A stretch of DNA of 63,204 nucleotides from an uncultured Eubacteriales bacterium (GTDB lineage Bacteria; Bacillota; Clostridia; Christensenellales; Aristaeellaceae). Position numbers and translations under genes: made by a program. The stretch lies in assembly GCA_900315585.1 (NCBI GenBank), contig OMZP01000006.1:1-63204 (forward strand). Direction: 5' to 3'. The notes beneath the pieces are model-generated. The model did no database searches. It was given only the letters and a program-made list of their open reading frames with translations, and was not told the origin of the DNA. Shown here piece after piece: positions 35,276 through 43,679 of the stretch; the first letter of the stretch is position 1; every line of letters begins with the position of its first letter.

Positions 35276-35480
35276 ACGCATGTAGTCAGACCCCATTATG
35301 GACAGATCCTTCGCTGCGCTCAGGATGACAGCGAATCGAAGTCCTGTCATCCTGAGCGGGAGGTTGGGAACCCAAAGGGTTTCCAAGTCCGGCCTGAAGG
35401 GCCGGACCGCGGATTTTCAATCCTGGGGATTGAAAACCGCGCCGTGCGAAGGATCTGTTCGCAATGTCTACAGACTACGT
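35276..35480. repeat. GATCCTTCGC palindromic repeat, copy 3, with nested hairpins
   Basis: The outer arms (ACGCATGTAGTCAGAC and GTCTACAGACTACGT) and the ACAGATCCTTCGC/GCGAAGGATCTGT arms frame the usual CTCAGGATGACA...TGTCATCCTGAG core. Extra hairpins sit in the right half: GGAAACC-type, CCGGCCTGAAGGGCCGG and TTTTCAATCCTGGGGATTGAAAA. Confidence 0.65.
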
Positions 35481-35532
35481 TATACCAATCCCACAACATT
35501 CCGTGAAGAACCTACATTTCAGAAAGAAACAG

Positions 35533-35583
35533 AAAGAGACCGGGGTCTGTAGCCAAATGATTTACAGACCCCGGTCTCTTTTT
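35533..35583. terminator. bidirectional terminator between repeat and ABC transporter
   Basis: AAAGAGACCGGGGTCTGTA (35533-35551) pairs perfectly with TACAGACCCCGGTCTCTTT (35563-35581), giving a 19-bp stem with T runs on both strands; its right end abuts the stop of the ABC gene. Confidence 0.85.
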
Positions 35584-37357
35584 ATGCGCTCTCCTGGTAC
35601 ATCCTGTACAAATTGTAGTACACGCCCTGCCGGGCCATCAGCTCCTCGTGGCTGCCCTGCTCCACGATGCCCTCGTCGGTGAGCACCAGGATGGTGGCCG
35701 CGCCGCGGATGGTGGTGAGGCGGTGGGCGATGGTGAAGGTGGTGCGGCCCTTCATCAGCCCCTCCAGGGACTGCTGCACCAGGTGCTCGCTCTCGTTGTC
35801 CAGGGCGCTGGTGGCCTCGTCCAGGATCAGGATCGGCGGGTTTTTCAGGAACACCCGGGCGATGGAGATGCGCTGCTTCTGGCCGCCGGACAGCTTCACG
35901 CCGTGCTCGCCCACATAGGTGTCATAGCCGTTTTGCAGCGACAGGATGAACTCGTGGGCCCCGGCCAGCTTGGCCGCCTCGATGATCTCGTCGCGGCTGG
36001 CGCCGGGACGGCCGTACTCGATGTTGGAGAGCACTGTGCCGGAGAACAGGTACACGTCCTGCTGCACCATGCCGATCTGCTTGCGCAGGGAGTGGAGGGT
36101 GAACTCGCGGATGTCGGTGCCGTCGATGCGGATCGTGCCGCTCTGGGCCTCGTAGAAGCGGGGGATGAGGTTGCAGAGGGTGGTCTTGCCGCCGCCGGAG
36201 GGCCCCACCAGGGCCACGCTCTCGCCGGGGCTCACGTGCAGGTGGATGTGGCTCAACACGTCCGAGCCGCCGTCGGCGTAGCGGAAGGACACGTCGTCAA
36301 ACTCCAATTCGCCCTTCACGTCTTTAAGCTCCCGCGCCCCCGGCAGGTCCTCGATCACCGGCGGCTCCTCCATGACCTCCACAAATCGCTCGATGCCGGT
36401 GATGCCCCGCTGGAAGTTCTCCGTGAACTCCACCATTCGGCGCACTGAGGCCAGCAGCGTGGTGACGTAGAGCAGGTAGGCCACCAGATCCGCGGCGGAG
36501 ATGCGGCCCTTGATCATGAAGATCGCGCCCACGCACACCACCAGGATGTACATGATGCCGTCGAACATCCGCGCCACGGAGTGGAACCCGGCCATGTTGT
36601 GGTACATCCGCTTCTTCACGCCCAGGAACGCCTGGTTGCCCTCGGCGAACTTTGCCTTCTCCACATCCTCGTTGGCGAAGGACTTCACCACCCGGATGCC
36701 GGACAGGCTGTCCTCCACGCGGGCGTTGATCTCGCCCAGCTGGTGGCGGGACTCCTTGAAGGTGCGCTGCATGGGCCGGGCGAAGTGGTTGCTGCACAGC
36801 ACCATCAGCGGCAGAATCGCGAAGATGATCAGCGTCAGCGGGATGTTCATGCCGCAGAGGATCACGAAGGCGATGACCACCTTGATGGAGGTGATGAACA
36901 GCTCCTCCGGGAAGTGGTGGGCGAACTCGGTGATGTCGAACAGGTCGCTGGTGATGCGGCTCATCAGCTGGCCGATCTTGGTGTTGCTGTAGAAGGCGTG
37001 GGGAAGATCCTGCAGGTGGGCGAACAGGTCCCGGCGCATGTCGGTTTCGATGTGGGTGCCCATCACGTGGCCCACCGACTGCATGAAGTAGTTGGCGGCG
37101 GTGTCCACGATGCGCAGCAGCACGTACAGAAGGCTCAGCTTCACCACCGTGGCAATGGTCAGTCCGGCCAGGTTCGTCGCGCCCATGTTGGTGATGTAGC
37201 GCACGATCAGCGGCAGCACCAGGTCGCAAACCGTGGTCAGCGAGGCGCAGAACAGATCCAGCAGCAGCACCGGCAGCCGCGGCCTGAAGTAGGGCAGGAA
37301 GTGCTTGAAGATCCGCAGGTTTTCCGAGGCCGTGCGGTGCTTGAGGGTCTGCTGCAT
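35582..37357 (-). CDS. ABC transporter, fused permease and ATPase (exporter type)
   Basis: A 591-residue half-transporter. The N-terminal ABC_membrane domain has about six helices (residues 20-310). The ATPase shows GPSGGGKTT (Walker A), LSGGQKQR (signature), ILILDEATSALD (Walker B) and the H-loop histidine in TIAHRL. It would work as a homodimer exporting a lipid, drug or peptide; there is no partner half-transporter or peptidase domain. AGGAGG precedes the ATG. Confidence 0.92.
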   Translation of the reverse strand: MQQTLKHRTASENLRIFKHFLPYFRPRLPVLLLDLFCASLTTVCDLVLPLIVRYITNMGATNLAGLTIATVVKLSLLYVLLRIVDTAANYFMQSVGHVMGTHIETDMRRDLFAHLQDLPHAFYSNTKIGQLMSRITSDLFDITEFAHHFPEELFITSIKVVIAFVILCGMNIPLTLIIFAILPLMVLCSNHFARPMQRTFKESRHQLGEINARVEDSLSGIRVVKSFANEDVEKAKFAEGNQAFLGVKKRMYHNMAGFHSVARMFDGIMYILVVCVGAIFMIKGRISAADLVAYLLYVTTLLASVRRMVEFTENFQRGITGIERFVEVMEEPPVIEDLPGARELKDVKGELEFDDVSFRYADGGSDVLSHIHLHVSPGESVALVGPSGGGKTTLCNLIPRFYEAQSGTIRIDGTDIREFTLHSLRKQIGMVQQDVYLFSGTVLSNIEYGRPGASRDEIIEAAKLAGAHEFILSLQNGYDTYVGEHGVKLSGGQKQRISIARVFLKNPPILILDEATSALDNESEHLVQQSLEGLMKGRTTFTIAHRLTTIRGAATILVLTDEGIVEQGSHEELMARQGVYYNLYRMYQESA

Positions 37358-37550
37358 GGGACGCGCCTCCTGATCGAAGGGATTACCGCTATCATAGCGG
37401 ATTTTCGGGCGCTGTGAAGCTATATACAGGTTAAATTTTCCGCGAAGCCAACCTTTTCATGGCGCCGCGGCGTCTTTATTATGGGAGGCTGTAAATCGGT
37501 AAATTGCGGAGATTGCCACAAAATCGAGCCAATTCGCCCCTTCCATAATA

Positions 37551-37579
37551 TTGACATCGCAACGGGGCGCGAGTAAGAT
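37551..37579 (+). promoter_or_regulatory. promoter for the caspase-like surface protein
   Basis: TTGACA (37551-37556), 17-nt spacer, TAAGAT (37574-37579). Confidence 0.75.
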
Positions 37580-37641
37580 ATATACGTAATAATATGCGCA
37601 ATCGTGGCGCTGTCATCCTGACCTGACAAGGAGACATTCAG

Positions 37642-40600
37642 ATGAAGAGATGGATCACACTGCTGCTCGTCCTGGCGATTTGCAGCGCGCCCCTGGTGGG
37701 CGGGCTGAACGTGCTGGCGGAGGAGTTTCCCATCGAACCGGCGGAGATTGAGCAGAGCGCGGAGGAGGTCGAGGTGGCCCTGGGCTCGGAGGAGGGCGAA
37801 GCCCCTGCCGGAGAGACCGTGGTCGAGGAGACACCCCAGGCGGCCTTCACCCCCACCTATGTAAAGGTGCTCCCGGAGGCACTGGAGATCTTTGCCGAGC
37901 CCGGCGGCATGGAGCCCGTCGCCGTCCTGAAGAAGGACGACGTGATCCTGGCCGTGGAGGCGGCGGAGAGCCGCCAGAAGGTGGCCTTCTACCTGTCGGA
38001 GCGGGGCGTGGTCACCGGCTACGCGGCCCCGGAGGCGCTGCAGGCGCTGACCTTCGAGGAGCTCGACTGGTACGTGGCCTCCTTCGCGGACAATGTGCAG
38101 GCCCTGTACAACGACGACCTCAACTACCCCCTGGCGCCGCTGGAAGCCGCGCCGGTGGGGGAAGCTCAGGAACCGACCGAAGTCGAGAACAGCGAAGTTG
38201 TTGCGGATGCGGAACCGACCATAGTCGAGAATGTTTCCGAAGAACCGACCGAAGTCGTTAATCCTGAACCGGCTGCGGAAGCGGCGCAGCCGGCGGAGGA
38301 ACCGGCCTTGAATCCCGTCCAGGAGCCCGATTCGGAATCCGCTCCCGAATTGCAGACTGAGCCCGTGGCGGAGCCGGAAGCCCCCCAGGAGCCTTCTGCC
38401 GCAGAGCCGGAGGCTGCTCCCGAATCGCAGGCCGAGGCCGCGGCGGAGCCGGAAGCCCCCCAGGAGCCTTCCGCTGAGGAGCCCCAGCCAGCCCCCGAGG
38501 GGCAGGCCGAGCCCGGGGCGGAGCCGGAAGTGGTCTCTGTCGATGAAGCGATCGCCGCACCCACCGCCGAGCCCGTGACCGAGCCCGTGCCCGAGCCGGA
38601 CGGCGTCAATTACGCCGTCGCCGCGCCCGGCGACCCGGTGCCGCCCACAGACTTCTCCATCCCCGCGGCCCTGTTCCTGGGCGTGAAGGAGACCGTCGCC
38701 CAGCTGACCCCGGCGATGGTGCCGGCGGACGCCGTCACCACCTTCACCTGGAGCAGCAGCAAGCCCAAGATCGTGGAGGTGAACCCCGCGACCGGCGCGC
38801 TGCTGGCGAAGAAGAAGGGCTCGGCGGTCATCACCGCCACCTCCGCCAACGGCATCCAGCGCACCTGCGCCATCACGGTGCTCAAGGCCCCGAAGAGTGT
38901 CACCCTGTCCGAGACCAAGGTGGTGCTGATGGGCGGCGGCCAGTCCCGACAGCTCTCCGTCACCTTCCCGAAGAAGAGCGCCGCGTTGGCCTACTATGAG
39001 TCCTCCGACCCGAACGTGGTGGTGGTCAACGGCGCCGGCCTGATCACCAGCGTCAACCCCGGCAGCGCCGTCGTCACGGTCCGCATCTTCAACGGCAAGA
39101 CGGCCTCCTGCACCGTGCGGGTGCTGGACCCCTCGGTGCCCCAGCCCGCGATGATCGCCGTGCCCGACACCATCAGCCTCGGCGTGAAGCAGGTGACGCA
39201 GCTGACCCCCATCATGTACAGCACCACCGGCGAGAGCCTGGGCACCACGGAGTTCACCGTGGAGAGCAGCGCGCCGAAGAAGCTGAAGGTGGACGCGAAC
39301 GGCGTCATCACCGCGGCGAAGAAGGGCGACTACACCCTGACGGTCACGGCCTACAACGGCGTCTCCGCCGTGTGCAAGGTGCATGTGGAGAAAGCGCCCA
39401 GCAAGATCGCCATTACTCCCAAGGAGCCCGTGCTGGGCGTGGGCCAGACCCGCCAGCTGGGCGTGTCCTTCCCCAAGGGTGGCATCGGCACTGTCACCTT
39501 CCAGAGCGCCAACCCCGGCATCGTGGCGGTGGACGCCGCGGGCTACGTCACCGGCGTGGCCGAGGGCAGTGCCGTCGTCACGGCCCGCACCCACAACGGC
39601 AAGACCGCCAAGGTCACCGTGAAGGTCACCCGGAGCCCGCAATACGTGGGCCTGAACGCCAATTACGCCCTGGAATACGATATGTTCACCGGCGCGTACA
39701 CCGCCATGTACAACGTGGCGCTGAACCCCGGCGAGAGCTACCAGCTGAGCTGCGAGGTGGAGTATGGCGCCTATGGCGATGTGGCCGCCTTCGAGTCCTG
39801 GAACAACGCCGTGGCCACCGTAACGCCCGGCGGCCTGATCACCGCCGTCGCCCCCGGCGAGACCATCGTGGTGGTGCGCACCACCGGCGGCTCGGAGACC
39901 CTGTGCCGGGTGTGGGTCGCGGGGGCGGCGCCCGCCGCCGTCTGGTTTGAACCGGCGGAGCTGACGCTGGGCATCGGCGAGGTCCAGCCGGTCCCGGCCC
40001 TGGTCAGCAGCACCGTGGCCCCGGAGATCCTGGCCACGGCGACCTACGCCTCCGCCAATCCCGGGATGTTCACCGTGACCTACAACGAGGCCAACGCCCG
40101 CTGGGAGCTGACCGGCGTGGCCCCGGGCATCGCCTATCTGTCGGCCGCCGCCGGGGAGTATACCGCTGCGATGAAGGTGACGGTGCCGCCGCCGGTGCCC
40201 GTGTCCACCACGCCCACCTTCCGGCTGTTCGCGGCCTACGGCTACCAGAACCCGGATTACAAGGGCTACCTGCCCTTTACGGAGAACAACGCCAGGAGCG
40301 TGGCCAGCACCTTTGGAAACTCCAGCGTCAGCGGCCTGACTTACACAACCTATGTGATGGGCAACCCCACCAAGACGGGCCTGCTCAACGGCATTTCCAG
40401 CTTCTTCGCGGGCTCCACCGACGCGGACGTGAGCATCGTGTATCTCTGCTCCCACGGCCACATGACCAACGGCATCGCGGGCTATCGCATGTCCTTGCCG
40501 GGTTATGACGACAGTCCCAACAACGCCAACTACTTCCTGACCTCCCAGGAGATCTTCAACTGCGTCAGCCGCATCCGAGGATGCGTGGTGCTGATCGTGG

Positions 40601-41037
40601 ATTCCTGCTACAGCGGCGCGTTCCTGGAGGACATGATCGGCCAGCTGGACGCTCAGGGCGGGCGCATCGCCGTGATGACGGCGGCCTCCGACACCCGCGC
40701 CACCTACTACAACGTCAAGAAGACCGAGAAGACCGTGGACTTCTTCACCTTCTTCCTGCTGAAGGGCCTGGGCTACAACCACCGCGACAAGTGGTGGAAC
40801 AAGAACGCCGCCGGCAAGAAGGGGGCCTATCCGGGCTATCTGGCCGCCGACCAGGCCGGGAACCAGGACGGCATCGTCACGGTGGGCGAGCTCTACAACT
40901 ACGCCGCCCAGAGCATTGCCGCCAACATCCCCAGCTACATGAAGAAGAGCTGGTATTGGGGCGACAAGACCCGGGTGCAGGTGCCGCGGTACTACGCCGG
41001 CAACCTGAACGACCTGGTGATCTACCAGCCCCGGTGA
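37642..41037 (+). CDS. secreted Big_2 repeat protein with C-terminal caspase-like (C14) peptidase
   Basis: A 1131-residue exported protein; ACAAGGAG precedes ATG 37642. The signal peptide MKRWITLLLVLAICSAPLV is followed by a short SH3-like or beta region, then a Glu-Pro-rich linker (about 165-330; EPEAPQEPSA repeats), and six Ig-like units (about 335-850, four clearly Big_2). The C-terminal domain has the caspase-fold pair YLCSHGH (H938) and IVDSCYSGAF (C989), then a C-terminal segment with DQDGIVTVGELY. It is a clan CD peptidase displayed or released outside the cell; target unknown. It shares its layout with the NlpC/P60 protein at 16838. Confidence 0.85.
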   Translation: MKRWITLLLVLAICSAPLVGGLNVLAEEFPIEPAEIEQSAEEVEVALGSEEGEAPAGETVVEETPQAAFTPTYVKVLPEALEIFAEPGGMEPVAVLKKDDVILAVEAAESRQKVAFYLSERGVVTGYAAPEALQALTFEELDWYVASFADNVQALYNDDLNYPLAPLEAAPVGEAQEPTEVENSEVVADAEPTIVENVSEEPTEVVNPEPAAEAAQPAEEPALNPVQEPDSESAPELQTEPVAEPEAPQEPSAAEPEAAPESQAEAAAEPEAPQEPSAEEPQPAPEGQAEPGAEPEVVSVDEAIAAPTAEPVTEPVPEPDGVNYAVAAPGDPVPPTDFSIPAALFLGVKETVAQLTPAMVPADAVTTFTWSSSKPKIVEVNPATGALLAKKKGSAVITATSANGIQRTCAITVLKAPKSVTLSETKVVLMGGGQSRQLSVTFPKKSAALAYYESSDPNVVVVNGAGLITSVNPGSAVVTVRIFNGKTASCTVRVLDPSVPQPAMIAVPDTISLGVKQVTQLTPIMYSTTGESLGTTEFTVESSAPKKLKVDANGVITAAKKGDYTLTVTAYNGVSAVCKVHVEKAPSKIAITPKEPVLGVGQTRQLGVSFPKGGIGTVTFQSANPGIVAVDAAGYVTGVAEGSAVVTARTHNGKTAKVTVKVTRSPQYVGLNANYALEYDMFTGAYTAMYNVALNPGESYQLSCEVEYGAYGDVAAFESWNNAVATVTPGGLITAVAPGETIVVVRTTGGSETLCRVWVAGAAPAAVWFEPAELTLGIGEVQPVPALVSSTVAPEILATATYASANPGMFTVTYNEANARWELTGVAPGIAYLSAAAGEYTAAMKVTVPPPVPVSTTPTFRLFAAYGYQNPDYKGYLPFTENNARSVASTFGNSSVSGLTYTTYVMGNPTKTGLLNGISSFFAGSTDADVSIVYLCSHGHMTNGIAGYRMSLPGYDDSPNNANYFLTSQEIFNCVSRIRGCVVLIVDSCYSGAFLEDMIGQLDAQGGRIAVMTAASDTRATYYNVKKTEKTVDFFTFFLLKGLGYNHRDKWWNKNAAGKKGAYPGYLAADQAGNQDGIVTVGELYNYAAQSIAANIPSYMKKSWYWGDKTRVQVPRYYAGNLNDLVIYQPR

Positions 41038-41050
41038 TGCGGGCATAGCG

Positions 41051-41205
41051 AAGGGGCTGCCTCAAAATACATCTGGACGCTGCAATCATCCCCGTAGGGG
41101 CGGCATTCATGCCGCTGGGAGCGGACCCTCCGCCCGCGGACGCCATGAATGGCGTCCCTACGGTGGAGATTAAACCGTCATTAGTATTTTGAGACAGCCC
41201 CTTTT
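41051..41205. terminator. terminator stem interrupted by a palindromic repeat
   Basis: AAGGGGCTGCCTCAAAATAC (41051-41070) pairs with GTATTTTGAGACAGCCCCTT (41184-41203), with one mismatch and a T run. Between the arms lies a second palindrome (about 41090-41163: CCGTAGGGGCGGCATTCATG against the CATGAATGGCGTCCCTACGG type). It lies between convergent genes and probably terminates both. Confidence 0.65.
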
Positions 41206-41234
41206 CATATGTCAGCTCCCACGAGGGAGCGCGC

Positions 41235-42035
41235 CTATTCCGCCATGATCCGCCCGACCTGCGTCGGGGTGATGAAGCCCGTGGGGGAGAGGCCCTGGGC
41301 GCTCTGCCAGCGCATCACGGCCACCGCCGTGGCGGTGTCGTATTCCCCGGTGAGCGGTCCTTCAAAGTAGCCCATAAGGCCCAGCCGGTTCTGCAGCGCC
41401 AGCACGTCCTCGCCCGCGTCGCCCCGGCCCAGCGCGCCGTTTTCAGCGTCCCGCAGGGGCTCGGTGAAGGCTTCGTAGTCCGCACCGTCCGCCGCTGTGT
41501 AGCTGCCCTCCAGCAGCAGCTGCCGCAGCGCGCGCCCGTCCCTCGCGCCGGTGAAGATGCGGGTCTCGGTGCCGTCGGGGCAGTTTTCGGCGATCCACTG
41601 GGCGTCCTGCCACTGAAGCCGCACGCACCCGTGGGAGGCTCGCTCGCCCTCAAGCAGCTGGCTCACGGCCTGGGGGTCGACGGTGTCCATGTCCTTGTCG
41701 GCGTAGGGGAGGGAGTGGAACAGGATCGAGCCCTGGATGCGGGTGGGGTACTTCACGTAGCACTGGTACTGGCCGATGAAATACCACTCCGAACGGTCCG
41801 CCGCCCGGGACTTTTGCAGGCGGAACGTGCCGCGGGGCGTGGTGCCGTTTGCACCGGTGGAGCAGACCATCTGCCGGGCCACGGAGCCGTCCGACCGGCG
41901 GTACACCGTGGCGATCTGGTTGGCGATGTCCACCTCGATGCGGTATTCGTCCGCGCCCGCCGCCCGTGCCTGCGGCGGCGAGACCAGGCAGAACGCCACG
42001 CACAGTGCCGCCAGAGCGATCCAGAATCGCCTCAA
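41235..42035 (-). CDS. secreted L,D-transpeptidase (YkuD) with peptidoglycan-binding domain
   Basis: A 266-residue exported protein. The signal peptide MRRFWIALAALCVAFCLVS is followed by a YkuD domain (about 30-165): IEVDIANQIATVYRR, STGANGTTPRGTF, ILFHSLPY and the catalytic ERASHGCVRL. The C-terminal 65 residues are PG_binding_1 (ALGRGDAGEDVLALQNRLG). It forms 3-3 cross-links or attaches proteins to the cell wall. Confidence 0.92.
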   Translation of the reverse strand: MRRFWIALAALCVAFCLVSPPQARAAGADEYRIEVDIANQIATVYRRSDGSVARQMVCSTGANGTTPRGTFRLQKSRAADRSEWYFIGQYQCYVKYPTRIQGSILFHSLPYADKDMDTVDPQAVSQLLEGERASHGCVRLQWQDAQWIAENCPDGTETRIFTGARDGRALRQLLLEGSYTAADGADYEAFTEPLRDAENGALGRGDAGEDVLALQNRLGLMGYFEGPLTGEYDTATAVAVMRWQSAQGLSPTGFITPTQVGRIMAE

Positions 42036-42183
42036 CTCGAGCCCCTCCCAACGCCCGCGTCAGCGGGCCGATATGCCCATATTTTACCTTTTCCGCCGAC
42101 CATTTGCAATCCTATCCCGCTGGTTAACAAAGATTAAACGCAAATATGCCCGTAATTCAACGCGCCGATCCCCCTGCAACCTA

Positions 42184-42212
42184 TTGACAGCCGCCGCCAA
42201 ACGCGGTATAAT
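42184..42212 (+). promoter_or_regulatory. promoter for tRNA-Lys
   Basis: TTGACA (42184-42189), 17-nt spacer, TATAAT (42207-42212); both boxes are perfect consensus, as expected for a stable RNA gene. Confidence 0.85.
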
Positions 42213-42230
42213 GTTCAGGCAATCGAGCGA

Positions 42231-42306
42231 GCACCATTAGCTCAGTTGGTAGAGCACCTGACTCTTAATCAGGGTGTCCAGGGTTCGAGCCCCTGATGGT
42301 GTACCA
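42231..42306 (+). tRNA. tRNA-Lys (anticodon CUU), CCA encoded
   Basis: The acceptor stem GCACCAT pairs with ATGGTGT, followed by ACCA. The D arm AGCTCAGTTGGTAGAGC, anticodon loop CTCTTAA (anticodon CTT) with stem CCTGA/TCAGG, and T arm CAGGGTTCGAGCCCCTG are all regular. The last 49 nt are repeated at 53830-53878, marking this gene as the integration site of the element that follows. Confidence 0.95.
42258..42306. other. attL core (49 bp)
   Basis: Identical to attR. It starts with CTGACTCTTAATCAGG in the anticodon arm and ends with the encoded CCA. The bases on either side differ between the two sites (C/A before, GACG/AAAG after). Confidence 0.92.
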
Positions 42307-42312
42307 GACGAA

Positions 42313-42356
42313 AGCCCCTGAAAACACGGCGTTTTCAGGGGCTTCTATTTGTTTTT
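42313..42356 (+). terminator. terminator after tRNA-Lys, inside the element
   Basis: AGCCCCTGAAAAC (42313-42325), loop ACGGC, GTTTTCAGGGGCT (42331-42343), then TCTATTTGTTTTTT. The element supplies a terminator for the tRNA in place of the original one now beyond attR. Confidence 0.75.
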
Positions 42357-42377
42357 TGTGCCGCAACCGGGAGGGCC

Positions 42378-42402
42378 GATGCAACTTTTCCGCAACTCAC
42401 GG
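42378..42402. repeat. putative integrase arm site, left copy
   Basis: GATGCAACTTTT followed by CCGCAACTCACGG overlaps the 3' end of the integrase gene. A near-identical copy (GATGCAACTTTT, then CTGCAACCCACGG) lies at 53729-53753 near attR, in the same orientation. Confidence 0.6.
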
Positions 42403-43536
42403 AATCGCTTTCTTTGCGCCGGTTTGGGTGGTGAACATGGAATCCAGCTTGGCGGCGGTTTTCTGCATTTGCGCCTCGGAGAGGTGGGTGTAGATGTTCA
42501 ACGTGGTGGTGATGGAGGTATGGCCGACCAGCTTCATGGTCTCGAATGGTTCCAGGGAGTTCTCCCAGCACATGGTAATGAAGTTGTGGCGCAGGGCGTG
42601 GGGCGTGATGACGGGCGACCACTTCGAGCGCGGATCTCCGGCGCGATAGTGGTTGGGATCGGCGGGGGTGACAAGCTCGGCGGCCTGCATGAGTTCTACC
42701 CATAGACGCTCCGCTGACGTCTTGGCGAGGGGCTTCCCGGCGTCCTCGCCGTGGGCGATGTAGGTGTCGGGCAAGCTGCGCAGCGGCGCGAGGATGGCCA
42801 GCAGGGGCGCAGGGATCGGCACTTCGCGGTCGCTGGCCTCTGTCTTGAGCTCTCCGGCCGCGCCGCCGGCCTTGTAGTCGATGTCCCGCTGGATGTGTGC
42901 CCGCTGGGTCTTCCAGTCGATGTCCCGCCACATCAGCCCGCGGGCCTCGCCGGGTCGACAGCCGAGGTAGTACATCAAGGCGAGGTAGTGCCCGGCGACG
43001 TGGGTGGCGCAGACGTCTGCGATTGCCTGGCGCTGGGCCTGGGTGAGGACGGGCTTTGGCTTGGCTTTGGTGGCCGAGGGACGCATAAGCGCCTCGGTGG
43101 GGTCGTTGGCGATCAGCCGGTCGGCCTTCGCGCTCGCGAAGATCCCGCGTAGCGTGGCCAGGATGACGGTGATCTTCGTGCCGCTGCGTCCTTTGAAGCG
43201 GTTGACAAACCCCTGCAGCTCTATCGCGCTGATGGCGCGGAGGTTGCGGTCGCCGAACACGGGCAGGATGTCCTTGTTGAGCGCGGTTCGATAGCTTTGC
43301 TTCGAGCTGGGTGACGTGAAGGGCGCCTTACGAACCCTGAACCACTCCGTGGCGTAGTCGCCGAAGAGCCGGTCGCTGGCCAGGGCTTCTCCGGTGATGT
43401 ACTGCGCGATCACGGCCTCGCGAGCCTGCCGCAGCTCGTCGCGGGTGTAGCCCTGGATGTACTTCACGACGGGCTTGCCGTCGGCATCCACGCCGATCTT
43501 TACCTTCGACCTGTACGGCTTCGTCCTTTTGGGCAT
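42397..43536 (-). CDS. int: tyrosine-type site-specific integrase
   Basis: A 379-residue phage integrase. ATG 43536 has AAGGAGG 6-7 nt upstream. The N-terminal SAM-like core-binding domain (SKQSYRTALNKDILPVFGDR) precedes the catalytic domain with GCRPGEARGL (first Arg), HALRHNF (H-x-L-R-H), LVGHTSITTTL (His) and NIYTHL (nucleophile Tyr). It catalyses integration at the tRNA-Lys att site, which its gene adjoins. Confidence 0.95.
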   Translation of the reverse strand: MPKRTKPYRSKVKIGVDADGKPVVKYIQGYTRDELRQAREAVIAQYITGEALASDRLFGDYATEWFRVRKAPFTSPSSKQSYRTALNKDILPVFGDRNLRAISAIELQGFVNRFKGRSGTKITVILATLRGIFASAKADRLIANDPTEALMRPSATKAKPKPVLTQAQRQAIADVCATHVAGHYLALMYYLGCRPGEARGLMWRDIDWKTQRAHIQRDIDYKAGGAAGELKTEASDREVPIPAPLLAILAPLRSLPDTYIAHGEDAGKPLAKTSAERLWVELMQAAELVTPADPNHYRAGDPRSKWSPVITPHALRHNFITMCWENSLEPFETMKLVGHTSITTTLNIYTHLSEAQMQKTAAKLDSMFTTQTGAKKAIP

Positions 43537-43554
43537 AAAAAGACCTCCTTCGGC

Positions 43555-43584
43555 TTGCAAATTCCTCGGAGGCTGTGCTATAAT
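43555..43584 (+). promoter_or_regulatory. promoter of a candidate small RNA
   Basis: TTGCAA (43555-43560), 18-nt spacer, TATAAT (43579-43584), directed away from the integrase. Confidence 0.45.
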
Positions 43585-43590
43585 GATCGA

Positions 43591-43674
43591 GCAAGCCTCT
43601 TTATCTTGGGTAGTGCTGGGATATTGGGTGTTGCGTCTCCCTCGCCCGGGGTGGTAGCCGGACGGGGGATTTTT
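43591..43674 (+). ncRNA. candidate small RNA between integrase and hicB
   Basis: About 84 nt from the predicted start to a terminator (CCCTCGCCCGG 43639-43649 with CCGGACGGGGG 43658-43668, one mismatch, then five Ts). No ribosome site leads a sensible reading frame. It converges on the hicB 3' end. It could be an antisense or superinfection/maintenance RNA; the evidence is only promoter plus terminator. Confidence 0.35.
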
Positions 43675-43679
43675 GTGTC

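Noticed and set aside
37420..41046. 1208-codon minus-strand frame opposite the caspase-like gene
   Set aside because: Antisense shadow of a Big_2 repeat gene.
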